Source: an uncultured Pseudomonadales bacterium (GTDB taxonomy: Bacteria; Pseudomonadota; Gammaproteobacteria; Pseudomonadales; Cellvibrionaceae). Taken from it: a stretch of DNA of 54,201 bases. The number at the start of each line of letters is the position of its first letter. The first letter of the stretch is position 1. Positions 46,648-54,201 of the stretch are shown piece after piece. The stretch lies in assembly GCA_947494095.1 (NCBI GenBank), contig CANLTI010000034.1:1-54201 (forward strand), written 5' to 3'. Both the position numbers and the translations under genes were made by a program. The notes beneath the pieces were generated by a model. It worked only from the letters and a program-made list of their open reading frames with translations. It searched no databases and was not told the DNA's origin.

Positions 46648-48552
46648 TCACGGCATATTTTTAAATTGCAAGTCAGCCAAACGCTTATACAGCGCAGAGT
46701 GCTCTAATAACGCCTCATGCGTTCCTTGAGCCACTAACTCGCCCTGATCCAAAACCGCTATCGAATCGGCATGTAGTATCGTCGCTAGCCGATGGGCGAT
46801 AATAATTGTGGTCCTGTTTTTCATTAATCGATCAAGCGCTTGCTGTACTCGGTGCTCACTCTCGGCATCGAGTGCACTCGTAGCCTCATCTAGCAACAAA
46901 ATTTTAGGGTCTTTTAAGATCGCTCGCGCAATAGCCAAGCGTTGCTTTTGACCGCCCGACAAACGCGTACCTTGCTCACCCAAATGACTATTGTAGCCAT
47001 CTTGTAATTGCACAATAAATTCGTGAGCATAAGCGGCTTTGGCCGCAGCAATCACTTCCTCATCGCTAGCGTCAGGTTTACCGTAACGAATGTTATACCA
47101 AACATCTTCGGTAAATAATGCAGGCTCTTGCGGCACAACAGCTATTTGCTGACGTAAAGTGGCTGTATCTAGAGTGCGAATATCCGTGCCCGCTAGCGTA
47201 ATACAACCTTTTGCAGGATCGTAAAAGCGCTGCAACAATTCAAACAACGTCGATTTACCTGCCCCTGAAGGCCCCACTAAGGCTAAACTCTGACCTGCTT
47301 CAATACGCAAATTGATATTCAATAAAGCCGGTTTATCGGGCCGCGAAGGGTAATAAAAATTAACGTATTCAAGAGCTAGTAACGGGGTATCTATAGGATT
47401 ATCTATAGGATTATCTATAGGGTTATCTGCTGCCGCTTGAGTGTCTAATAATGCAGATGCCTTGGCAGGAATCAAGGTTTTAACATTGAGTAAATCAACT
47501 AGCCGTTCAGTCGCACCACTGGCACGCTGTAACTCGCCATAAACTTCAGAAATAGTCGCTATTGCAGTAGCCATCATAATCGCATAAAAAACAAAAGCCG
47601 CCAGGTCTCCCCCGGTCATGCGCCCAGCCAGCATATCATTGCCGCCAACCCACAATAAACCGCTAATCGCACCAAACATGAGTAGAATAACACAGGCAAT
47701 CAGTAGTGCGCGCTGACGAATCCTTTGTTTAGCCACCACAAAAGCGCTTTCCACTTCACGCCCAAAAGCTTGGCTCTCATGCGCTTCACGGGTATAGCTT
47801 TGCACTGTTTTGATATGCTGAATAATTTCACCTGCATAAGAACCTACACTGGCGATAGAATCTTGGCTGGCCTTTGAGAGCTTTTGTACTCGGCGACCGT
47901 AAAGCACTATAGGTAAAAAAACCAATGGCACGCCCACTAATACAATCAAACTCAGCTTTAAATTTGTCAGCAACAACAGCCCCAGTGCACCCATAAATGT
48001 AAGTACACTGCGCAGCGCCATCGAGAAAGATGAACCTATAATATTTTGCAAAAGCGTCGTATCGGTCGTCAAACGCGACATAATTTCGCCACTGCGATTA
48101 GTCTCAAAATAGTTCGGGTGCAACGTAATGATATGATCAAACACCGCTTTACGTAAATCTGCCACAACCCGCTCGCCTAACCAAGACACCGAATAAAAGC
48201 GTGCATAAGTCCCTAAGGCCATTAACAAAGACAAGGCCATAATCATGACAACAGCATTAGCCAAGGCCTCACTGGACTGAGCCACAAACCCTTCATCAAT
48301 CAACAACCTAACACCCTGCCCAATTGATAAAGTAATGCCCGCGGTAACTATCAGCGACATGCCTGCAAACACTAATGTTTTTTTGTAAGGTCGTATAAAT
48401 TGCCAAAGCGATCGCAGTACCGATAAGGCACTTGCGCCATCAACGACCCCATCAGACTCCGGTTTCACCTGTACTTTATCGCTAGCTTGGTTGCTAGGTT
48501 GTATCTGTGTATGCGCTACCGGCGGCTCATTAATACTTGAAATATTGCTCAT
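46648..48552 (-). CDS. MsbA-like ABC transporter (permease and ATPase fused)
   Basis: This 634-residue half-transporter has six membrane helices in the first 370 residues and an ATPase domain in the last 250: Walker A LVGPSGAGKSTLFELLQ, Q-loop VVPQEPALFTEDV, signature RLSGGQKQRLAIARAIL, Walker B ILLLDEATSALD, H-loop IIIAHRLATI. The closest match is the MsbA/YojI-like lipid or drug exporters with a SalX-type domain. A slipped 12-bp repeat encodes NPID three times at about residues 378-389, between the two domains. Confidence 0.93.
   Translation of the reverse strand: MSNISSINEPPVAHTQIQPSNQASDKVQVKPESDGVVDGASALSVLRSLWQFIRPYKKTLVFAGMSLIVTAGITLSIGQGVRLLIDEGFVAQSSEALANAVVMIMALSLLMALGTYARFYSVSWLGERVVADLRKAVFDHIITLHPNYFETNRSGEIMSRLTTDTTLLQNIIGSSFSMALRSVLTFMGALGLLLLTNLKLSLIVLVGVPLVFLPIVLYGRRVQKLSKASQDSIASVGSYAGEIIQHIKTVQSYTREAHESQAFGREVESAFVVAKQRIRQRALLIACVILLMFGAISGLLWVGGNDMLAGRMTGGDLAAFVFYAIMMATAIATISEVYGELQRASGATERLVDLLNVKTLIPAKASALLDTQAAADNPIDNPIDNPIDTPLLALEYVNFYYPSRPDKPALLNINLRIEAGQSLALVGPSGAGKSTLFELLQRFYDPAKGCITLAGTDIRTLDTATLRQQIAVVPQEPALFTEDVWYNIRYGKPDASDEEVIAAAKAAYAHEFIVQLQDGYNSHLGEQGTRLSGGQKQRLAIARAILKDPKILLLDEATSALDAESEHRVQQALDRLMKNRTTIIIAHRLATILHADSIAVLDQGELVAQGTHEALLEHSALYKRLADLQFKNMP
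47388..47423 (-). repeat. In-gene tandem array, 12-bp unit TATCTATAGGAT, three copies
   Basis: The copies are in frame and encode repeated NPID in the linker between the membrane and ATPase domains. A 12-bp unit keeps the frame, so copy number can vary without breaking the protein. Confidence 0.92.
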
Positions 48553-48598
48553 CTCTTTCTCGCAGCTAAACAGTAATGGCCCGATGGTAGCGCATTTA

Positions 48599-48625
48599 AG
48601 GGGCGAGGAAATAATAGTTTGTCAC
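48599..48625. mobile_element. Fragment of second MITE family, one end only
   Basis: AGGGGCGAGGAAATAATAG followed by TTTGTC matches the left arm of the element at 45756. After about 27 bp the similarity ends and an 18-bp tandem array starts. The other end is missing, so this is a solo end. Confidence 0.7.
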
Positions 48626-48633
48626 AACACTAT

Positions 48634-48705
48634 TAATATACAGCCACCATCTAATATACGGCCACTACCTAATATACAGCCACTACCTAATATACAGCCA
48701 CTTTA
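48634..48705. repeat. Tandem array, 18-bp unit TAATATACAGCCACTACC, four copies
   Basis: Copies at 48634-48651, 48652-48669, 48670-48687 and 48688-48705. The last two overlap the end of the aldehyde dehydrogenase gene, whose stop codon lies inside the repeat. Confidence 0.92.
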
Positions 48706-50116
48706 GCAACTTCATTAACAGGCTATTTTGCTTAAGCAGTAGATTAATCCGCGGGTTAAACCCACCTGAGACTAAAGTGTTTTTAGCATGACTAAAGGTT
48801 AAGAACCCTTCTTTACCGTGATAATGGCCCATTCCCGAGTAGCCCACGCCACCAAAAGGCACGTCATCGGCCGCTACCTGTATTAGTGTATCATTCACTG
48901 CAACTGTGCCACTGAGTGTTTTCTCCATAATATACGCTTGGGCGTGCTTATCTTGCCCTAAAATATAAAGCGCTAGCGGGTGATGATGCTGCTGAATATA
49001 ACCTATCGCCTCATCAAGCGTGCCATAACTCATAATAGGCAGTATTGGACCAAACAACTCATCTTGCATTAACTGCATGTCATCATTCACCTGCGTTACA
49101 AGGTGCAGCCCCATGCGATGCTTTTGCGCATCTTCTTGGTTTTGCTCAAGGGGCTTAATAACCTGCGCACCTAAAGTTTGTGCTTGTTGTAAATAGCCAC
49201 TAAGACGCTTGTAGTGGGTATCACTGATAATCGATGTGAGATTATCGCCTTCAACACCCTGCTTAAAATGCTCCCGATAAAGCTCGCAAAGCTGTTGTAT
49301 TAATGGCTGCTCCAATGCCTTGGGTACAAGCACATAATCAGGCGCAACACAAATTTGACCGGCATTCGACATTTTGCCAAACAACAGTGCTTGCGCTGCT
49401 TTTTTAATATCGGCGTGTTCAGTAATAATGACCGGCGATTTACCCCCTAACTCCAACGTTACTGGCGTTAAATTATGGCTGGCTGCAGCCATAACTAACT
49501 TGCCTACCCCAATAGAACCCGTAAAAAGTAAATGCGCAAAAGGTAATGCCGAAAATTCAGCCGCTACAGTACTATCGCCTTGTACCACCTGACAATGCTG
49601 ACTTACTTCACCTTCAAATAGTTTTTCGAGTACGGCATTGGTGTGTGGGGTAAACTCACTCAGTTTCAGCATTACTCGGTTACCGGCGGCAATCGCTGTA
49701 ATAACTGGCACAATGGCTAACTGAATAGGGTAATTCCACGGGGCGATAACACCCACAACCCCCTTAGGTTGGTAGCAAACACTCGCCTTAGACGGCCATA
49801 AACTAAGCCCCACCGAACGACGGCTCGGCTTTGACCAATGCGGTAACTTTTTTATCATGTGCGCCAAGGCCTGCATTGTCGGCACGATATCGCCCAGCAA
49901 AGTATCAAAAGCTGTTCGATAACCAAAATCTTTAGAGACAGCCTGAACAAGTTCGTCCTCTAGTATCACCATGCGCTCACGCAATTGCTTCAATAGCGCA
50001 AGGCGTTCAGCAATTGGTAAATAAGGCGATTGAGAAAAATCTTTTTTTAACGCTTCAAAGTGATTAATAAGCGAGGGTGAAGGCTGGGTATTAGCCGATT
50101 GGGCATTAATAGTCAC
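48683..50116 (-). CDS. calB: Coniferyl-aldehyde-type NAD(P)-dependent aldehyde dehydrogenase
   Basis: This 477-residue ALDH has the NAD-binding segment VVGVIAPWNYPIQLAI, the catalytic glutamate motif TLELGGKSPVI and the catalytic cysteine in NAGQICVAPDYVL, a sequence typical of the coniferyl/fatty aldehyde dehydrogenase group. Class 3-like enzymes of this type oxidise aromatic or long-chain aldehydes. The C-terminus ends in LLKWLYIR, a membrane-like tail partly made by the tandem repeat at 48634. The substrate cannot be confirmed from the sequence. Confidence 0.88.
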   Translation of the reverse strand: MTINAQSANTQPSPSLINHFEALKKDFSQSPYLPIAERLALLKQLRERMVILEDELVQAVSKDFGYRTAFDTLLGDIVPTMQALAHMIKKLPHWSKPSRRSVGLSLWPSKASVCYQPKGVVGVIAPWNYPIQLAIVPVITAIAAGNRVMLKLSEFTPHTNAVLEKLFEGEVSQHCQVVQGDSTVAAEFSALPFAHLLFTGSIGVGKLVMAAASHNLTPVTLELGGKSPVIITEHADIKKAAQALLFGKMSNAGQICVAPDYVLVPKALEQPLIQQLCELYREHFKQGVEGDNLTSIISDTHYKRLSGYLQQAQTLGAQVIKPLEQNQEDAQKHRMGLHLVTQVNDDMQLMQDELFGPILPIMSYGTLDEAIGYIQQHHHPLALYILGQDKHAQAYIMEKTLSGTVAVNDTLIQVAADDVPFGGVGYSGMGHYHGKEGFLTFSHAKNTLVSGGFNPRINLLLKQNSLLMKLLKWLYIR

Positions 50117-50226
50117 AATAAATACTCCGTGAAGAATTCGCTAAAAACTATAACGCTATTCGGTTTTGTAAGCAATGAAGAGATAAAAGTACGACCTAAA
50201 AAAGCACAACACATTTGCACACAAAA

Positions 50227-50268
50227 TAACGTAAATTTTACAAACACTAACGTAAATTTTACAAACAC
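50227..50268. repeat. 21-bp direct repeat, two copies, upstream of the aldehyde dehydrogenase
   Basis: TAACGTAAATTTTACAAACA(C) occurs perfectly twice in tandem (50227-50247 and 50248-50268). The core GTAAATTTTAC is nearly palindromic. It lies about 110 bp upstream of the minus-strand start, so it could be a double operator, or just another slippage repeat as elsewhere in this window. Confidence 0.8.
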
Positions 50269-50280
50269 TGAAACTAACAG

Positions 50281-50589
50281 GCAATAAAGCTTACAGACAC
50301 TCTAAAAAAACATCATTCCAAAAAGTAAAACTGCGCCGCATAATATGTGGTTGGCCTTTGGGCAGTAAAGTATTAAAATGCATCACATCTTTGACTATGG
50401 TATCTTCAATTTAAAATTTTCATCACCACATGAATGCGACAACTTAGGTATCTCATTTTTTATTAATCCTGACATTTAAATCTAAATTAAAGCGTTAGAT
50501 ACAGCGCAGTTAACAGATGCAATTTGGCCAGCAGATACAATTTAGTTAAAAAGTACAGCACACTCTAAACCCCCCTTTATATTACGGTA
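50281..50589. other. Intergenic gap of about 310 bp
   Basis: Divergent promoter region between the aldehyde dehydrogenase and lipoprotein genes. AT-rich. No gene, hairpin with T-run, or known motif was recognised. Confidence 0.5.
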
Positions 50590-51093
50590 ATGATTATGTA
50601 TTTATTAGACACTAAAAATATTTCAAAAAAAACATCAAAACGTACAATCATATTAGGCCTAGCAGCGTCACTATTATTAAGCGCTTGCAACTCACCTAAA
50701 ACCGCTACCGCTGGCAATGATATCCAGAATAAGATCACACCTAAAACCCAACAAGTACAACTCAGTGAAATAAAAGGCAGCGATTCTGAACCACCTTGGA
50801 GCATTGTGATTGGCAATACACATATGAAGGATTTCTCTTTTACATTAACAACCATGATGGGGCAAAAAAAAACAACAGGTAATATTTCGCTTAGCAATGA
50901 ATTTATTATCTCGCCTGACGCACGCATAGAATTAAAAGGAACTGATGATACCGGCAAGGCAATGCTTATAACTTATACGCAAACACAATGTTTAAATATG
51001 GCTGGCGAAGACGAAGGCGGAATGCTTAATATACAGTGGGGCGAGCAAAAACTTACCGGCTGCGGTCGCCACTCAGTAAAGACAAACCCTTAA
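50590..51093 (+). CDS. Putative lipoprotein
   Basis: This product of about 165 residues has a lipoprotein signal ending in the lipobox LLSAC, after IILGLAASLL. The lipidated cysteine would be near residue 33 of the longest form. The mature chain has SEPPWSIVIGNTHMKDFSF and two later cysteines (TQTQCLNMAG and LTGCGRHS), which may form a disulfide; it resembles COG3650-like lipoproteins in outline, though the family is not certain. ATG 50590 and ATG 50596 are both possible starts. An IS66 fragment begins 8 bp after the stop. Confidence 0.7.
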   Translation: MIMYLLDTKNISKKTSKRTIILGLAASLLLSACNSPKTATAGNDIQNKITPKTQQVQLSEIKGSDSEPPWSIVIGNTHMKDFSFTLTTMMGQKKTTGNISLSNEFIISPDARIELKGTDDTGKAMLITYTQTQCLNMAGEDEGGMLNIQWGEQKLTGCGRHSVKTNP

Positions 51094-51100
51094 AAAAACT

Positions 51101-51449
51101 GTAACTATTTAGTAGTATTCTCAAAAATGCTGGGTCGCTGCCCAGAGAACAGCGTCACTAATGCGTAGGTAGCGGTGACGCTTTGTTTTTTACACGTTGA
51201 TAAGTAGCTGCGGATTCGGCAGAAATTGATCGCGCCTTCCATTGATCGGAAGCACCCTGATATTTTTTATTGCACCTTGGTCATGCGAATATCTCGTTCA
51301 CCCTGGTTGTTGGTGAATGGAATATCACTGGATGTCATAAAGCGAAGCACGTCGCTTTCAAACTTCCGAAGGCGTTCAAGTAAATTTCGTGATTTTGATT
51401 TTTTTGCCTGCCGCGTTTCGGTGGCTTATATTCGGCTGGAGGGTACTCG
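51101..51449 (-). pseudogene. IS66-family transposase (TnpC) 3' remnant with element end
   Basis: On the minus strand from 51449 the sequence reads PPKRGR, then KKSKSRNLLERLRKFESDVL, IPFTNNQGERDIRMTKV, KISGCFRS and CRIRSYLST. This is the C-terminal part of the IS66 transposase, with the DDE-type glutamate in NNQGERDIRM. It is interrupted by an in-frame stop (TAA in place of a codon between V-Q and KISG) and a frameshift in an A-run near 51405. The element end is at 51101, GTAACTATTTAG, differing at one base from the MITE terminus. The 5' part of the transposase is missing. Confidence 0.9.
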
Positions 51450-51758
51450 ACAAAAAACTCAACTCAGCAACAACGCAATTTTTGCACACAACCGAATTCC
51501 AACCCGCACTCAATCAACGTTTACATAGCAGTAAAACCGCTTTTAACGGCATTAGCCAACCCGAAATTAACGCACTGTTTAGGCAACCTGAAGAAGTCGG
51601 CTCGGCCGCTTTATGCGTAGTCCACCACGGTAGTCACCCCATCGCGCTCATTGCCGTGGGCCACCCCGACAAAGCGCGCTACCTACCCAATGGCGGCACG
51701 CTTTTTTACGGCATTTAAGCGAACTACTCAGCCGCATACTCGCCCGCTATGTATAAAT
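51450..51758 (+). pseudogene. DUF484 family gene, truncated and frameshifted
   Basis: A GAF-like DUF484 fragment reads PEEVGSAALCVV, IALIAVGHPDKARYLPNGGTL and, after a shift in a six-T run at 51702-51707, FLRHLSELLSRILARYV and stop. One missing T explains the break. The N-terminal half is absent, and the fragment begins where the IS66 remnant ends. In most gammaproteobacteria DUF484 lies between dapF and xerC; neither is seen here, so this is a stray or duplicated piece. Confidence 0.85.
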
Positions 51759-52644
51759 AACGCAGCGCTTTATACTCGATTTCAAAGCTTTTACTTACTG
51801 CCTCTCACACTAAGCACACACGCTAAGGGCCGAGGCGATTTTGCACTGCGTAAATTTATCTCGCAGCCTCAGCCTTCACGACACAGGGCCGCTACCAGTT
51901 CATCCCTGAAGGCTGCACGCGGGCGTCCTGCCCGCATAGCCCGCTGAGTAGTAAAGACTAAGGCGCTGGCAAACGGATAGTGTGTTCAGTACGATTGTTA
52001 TAGGTGGCGTGGGAGTACTTGCAGGGACAGGACTCGTTTTGCTCCAACGAGGCGCAATCTGCAAACACTTGCCACCCATCTTAGAGCGCTTAAATATAAA
52101 CATTGACGCCTGGCTATTACAAACGCAACATTTTAAGCGTGAGTATCCGTCGCGCTTACGCTTCTTGTGACGTCAGCTTTATTCGCCAAGCATAGACAAA
52201 GACCCAAGCGCGCCTCCTAAATAACCACCCGCAATAAGCCCTTCCCGTATTGCCCACCATCGCTCCTGCCTAATCAAATAACCTCAAGTTATTAACTTGA
52301 GGTTGTTTTGGTGCGGTGGCACCATAGTCGATAAAGCTTCGTGTCATTTTCTTTCGCCCACCCAGCGTTAATTTTTAGGGGTGACAACTATTCTGACACA
52401 GGGGGAACTATAAAAATCAATGGGTTGTGGCGTTTTTGGTGTGACCGGATATTATAATATTCGGTCTTGCTATGAGGGTATATTTATGGGGTTAGGTGAG
52501 GTAATATCACTGTAAGCTACGAGTGGCGGGGTTTCGGCCTGATTACTCGTAAAAATGTCAGCCGGGAAAAGCGTCTGACGGATATACAAATGTTAAATGG
52601 CAAAATTACACCTAGCACTTTTATAATCAAACCAAGGAGGTTTA
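51759..52644. other. Degraded region of about 890 bp
   Basis: No intact gene. AACCTCAAGTT-ATT-AACTTGAGGTT (52280-52304) is a perfect hairpin followed by GTTTTGG. ACCGGATATTATAATATTCGGT (52444-52465) is a palindrome with one mismatch and could be an operator. A relative of the 10.5-kb repeat (AGTACTTGCAGGGACAGG) is at 52014. Frames through 51651-52170 have no recognisable domain. Confidence 0.5.
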
Positions 52645-53061
52645 ATGCGTTATTTTTTACTAATTTCTATCGTTTCATGCATGTCGTTAGCTGCGAGTCA
52701 TATTGATAAAGAAATCGATTACAGTGAAGTCCACTCAGTTTATCAAAGTATGAATTGTCTTGAAGAGAAAACTGAAAAAGAGATGGATGAATGTGGGATT
52801 CAAAGTCTACGGTTTGCTAAAAACAAGATGGATTCACTTTTTAAAGTTATTCTATCTGCTTCCCAAAAGGAGTCTCAATCACACGCTCATAAAACTATAA
52901 AGTCTCAAGAGGACTGGAAACAATATATGGAATCTAGTTGTGTCATGGAGATCTTAGATTCAGAAGGAGGAAGTGCTTATAACACAATAATTAACTTTTG
53001 TTATGAAACCAAAGTAAATGAACGTATAAGCTATTTACAATGGATTTTAAGTAATCAATAA
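52645..53061 (+). CDS. LprI-like (DUF1311) lysozyme inhibitor, probable immunity protein
   Basis: This 138-residue protein has a signal peptide (MRYFLLISIVSCMSLAAS) and then the DUF1311/LprI pattern: NCLEEKTEKEMDECGIQSL, SQEDWKQYMESSC and FCYETKVNERISYLQWIL. The four cysteines at the usual spacing and the D-W-x-x-Y-x-x-x-x-C motif are preserved. LprI of Mycobacterium inhibits lysozyme. A perfect AAGGAGG precedes the ATG. The gene ends 11 bp before a muramidase-like gene, so it probably protects the periplasm against that enzyme. AT-rich base composition differs from the rest of the window. Confidence 0.82.
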   Translation: MRYFLLISIVSCMSLAASHIDKEIDYSEVHSVYQSMNCLEEKTEKEMDECGIQSLRFAKNKMDSLFKVILSASQKESQSHAHKTIKSQEDWKQYMESSCVMEILDSEGGSAYNTIINFCYETKVNERISYLQWILSNQ

Positions 53062-53072
53062 AGGGGAAAGTT

Positions 53073-53699
53073 ATGAGCGCATTGCAGCCACTAATTGGTA
53101 AGGTAACCTTTGAATCTGAAGGTGCGGAAAAAGGACCATACCACAGTAGAATTTTACATGTACCATCACCAACTTCTGGTTTAACACTAGGACGTGGTTA
53201 TGATATGAAAATGAAGAACAAATTTAAAATTAAGCAAGATCTTATAAAGGCAGGGTTAAAAGTAGCAGACGCCCAAAAGCTGTCTGATACTTCTGGTTTA
53301 TCAGGAAATACTGCAAAAGCCTTTATTAAAACCCAAAAGCTTGAAAAGTTTGAGATAACTCAACAGCAACAAGTTAACCTTTTCAACATTTCATATAAAG
53401 AGGAGGAAGCAGAAACTAAACGGTTATGCACTAAAGTAGATGTCACCTCTAAATATGGGAAGTGCGACTGGGCAAAGCTAGATTCAGCTATAAAGCAAAT
53501 ATTAGTAGATCTAAAGTTTAGAGGTGACTACACAGGTAGCACTAGAAAGTTCCTTCAAAAACATGTTGCGGCAAATGATACTAAAGGTTTTTTAAAAGCA
53601 CTATCTGATAGGTCTAAATGGATAAGCCAACGAGTTCCTTCCGATAGATTTCAAAGAAGGATAACATTTTTTAGAGCTAATACCATTATAAAGCCCTAG
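53073..53699 (+). CDS. Pesticin/T4-lysozyme-like muramidase, probable antibacterial effector
   Basis: This 208-residue protein has no signal peptide. The N-terminal part reads VTFESEGAEKGPYHSRIL, then TSGLTLGRGYDMKMK. E16, T38 and D44 match the spacing of the catalytic Glu, Thr and Asp of pesticin (T to D six residues, E to T about 22). The rest is helical, with a lysozyme-like segment LVDLKFRGDYTGSTRKFLQKH, and ends in RVPSDRFQRRITFFRAN. AAGGGGAAAG precedes the ATG. The inhibitor gene is directly upstream. A phage endolysin origin is possible, but no holin or spanin is nearby. No VgrG, PAAR or Rhs gene is present, so the delivery route is unknown. Confidence 0.8.
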   Translation: MSALQPLIGKVTFESEGAEKGPYHSRILHVPSPTSGLTLGRGYDMKMKNKFKIKQDLIKAGLKVADAQKLSDTSGLSGNTAKAFIKTQKLEKFEITQQQQVNLFNISYKEEEAETKRLCTKVDVTSKYGKCDWAKLDSAIKQILVDLKFRGDYTGSTRKFLQKHVAANDTKGFLKALSDRSKWISQRVPSDRFQRRITFFRANTIIKP

Positions 53700-53716
53700 A
53701 AGAAAATGCCATTTAA

Positions 53717-54049
53717 ATCGGGTAGCCAGGAGTTTCTAACTCCCAGCCCCCACACCACCCAGCATGCGGATCCGCAATGGGCGGTTCCCTATCCGTAATG
53801 AATAGCTACCCAGCGATCACGTAGTGAAATTAACCCCTTCTTTGTGAAAAACTCATTGTTGAGTGCAATGTGAATACCTTCTGTTTTTGAATTTCGCCAG
53901 TAACTTTTACAAGACGATCCACAAGTAACAGCCAGTGATTTACTGACACCCAGTCGCAGTAAGTTTCGAACTTTTGTTCGAACTCTGCGCCAGTTTTTCC
54001 AATAGCTCATTCTTAATCAATAATACAGGGACACTCACCCTAAAAAACA
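53717..54049 (-). mobile_element. 3' end of a group II intron, truncated
   Basis: On the minus strand the reverse-transcriptase C-terminus (53789-54010) is followed by a domain V-like hairpin. It includes GAACCGCCCATTGCGGATCC, then GCATGCTGGGTGGTGTGG. A second hairpin with GGAGTTAGAAACTCC leads to CTACCCGAT, ending at 53717. This is the usual order of intron ORF tail, domain V and domain VI. The 5' three-quarters of the intron is missing, the break falling at about 54049, where a GTAACTACTCAG sequence begins. Confidence 0.82.
53789..54010 (-). pseudogene. Group II intron reverse transcriptase/maturase, C-terminal fragment
   Basis: The 73-residue fragment carries the maturase-type tail: WKNWRRVRTKVRNLLRLGVS, then CKSYWRNSKTEGIHIALNN and KKGLISLRDRWVAIHYG. 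The YWR..KT and L-NN-F--KKGLISL pattern is typical. An in-frame stop (TGA) lies three codons upstream of the first ATG, so the reverse transcriptase core is lost. Confidence 0.88.
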
Positions 54050-54201
54050 GTAACTACTCAGCCATTATGCGCAGTCACTTGGCATAAATGGCTTATTGTT
54101 AAAGAGGTAAAAAGGGCAAGATAGAAGGGCAAGATAGGACATCCAAATCAAGCTTCCCAAAAAAATATGGCCAACGACACTTCCCATCACTCACTTTCAG
54201 C
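54050..54201. other. IS66/MITE-like end and right edge of the window
   Basis: GTAACTACTCAGCC at 54050 differs from the MITE left end at one base, then the sequence diverges. The 17-bp copy of the motif at 114 is at 54131-54147 (reverse complement). Short AGGGCAAGATAG repeats surround it. No gene. Confidence 0.5.

Noticed and set aside
51651..52170. Short open frames after the DUF484 fragment
   Set aside because: No domain, no ribosome-binding site and mutually overlapping frames in a degraded region.
52560..52625. Possible integron attC-like site (GTTAAATGG) upstream of the LprI-like gene
   Set aside because: No matching inverse core site or typical paired arms were found, and there is no integrase.

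Overview
The window is chromosomal DNA of a Gram-negative bacterium, most likely a marine gammaproteobacterium of the Cellvibrionales type. This is inferred from the combination of ilvIH, smpB-nadC, a ccoNOQP-ccoGHIS-type cbb3 oxidase locus, argG, a PrsK/PrsR (PEP-CTERM) regulatory pair and coding bias of moderate GC. No rRNA, tRNA or tmRNA gene was recognised.

Layout. 1-168: left edge with a perfect 18-bp inverted repeat and the apparent start of a gene leaving the window. 169-10292: a complete type I-E CRISPR-Cas locus. It has 21 repeats and 20 spacers, a leader at 1418-1495, and on the minus strand cas3, cse1, cse2, cas7e, cas5e, cas6e, cas1 and cas2. 10344-14253: a repeat-rich gap, a PepSY-type iron-reduction membrane gene pair and an exported AhpC/TSA-like protein. 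14646-14967: a 306-bp MITE with 8-bp target duplications. 15153-19877: a four-gene cluster of a metallopeptidase-like hydrolase, a RimK-like ATP-grasp ligase, a GNAT/C39-like cysteine peptidase fusion and an RMD1/DUF155 membrane protein. 19939-22184: acetolactate synthase ilvIH. 22758-25860: a second MITE copy, smpB, nadC, a TauE/SafE permease and a composite of two MITE families. 25919-34591: cbb3 oxidase maturation (ccoG, ccoH, ccoI) and structural (ccoN, ccoO, ccoQ, ccoP) genes with a perfect FNR/ANR box upstream. 34613-38409: an outer-membrane protein, argG and an exported transglutaminase-like protein. 39166-44942: prsK, prsR, a sigma-54 promoter, a 60-residue PEP-CTERM-like protein and an undecaprenyl-phosphate glycosyl transferase. 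44962-51093: DUF3820, mgsA, a chalcone-isomerase-like protein, an MsbA-like ABC exporter, a coniferyl-aldehyde-type dehydrogenase and a lipoprotein. 51101-54201: a degraded island with an IS66 remnant, a broken DUF484 gene, a putative lysozyme-inhibitor/muramidase pair and the 3' end of a group II intron.

How the parts work together. The Cas genes form one adaptive-immunity unit. The cco genes build and metallate a high-affinity oxidase under oxygen control. PrsK/PrsR probably drive the sigma-54 promoter just downstream, whose product carries a degenerate PEP-CTERM tail; the next gene starts an exopolysaccharide pathway. Three things stand out. The first is an IS66-derived MITE family supported by matching ends and an exact 8-bp duplication. 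The second is the ligase/acetyltransferase/peptidase cluster at 15-20 kb, which looks like an uncharacterised amino-acid or peptide modification pathway. The third is the LprI-like and pesticin-like gene pair at 52.6-53.7 kb, which looks like an immunity/effector module in AT-rich, probably transferred DNA. At least nine unrelated short tandem arrays lie at gene ends and in gaps, an unusual density.
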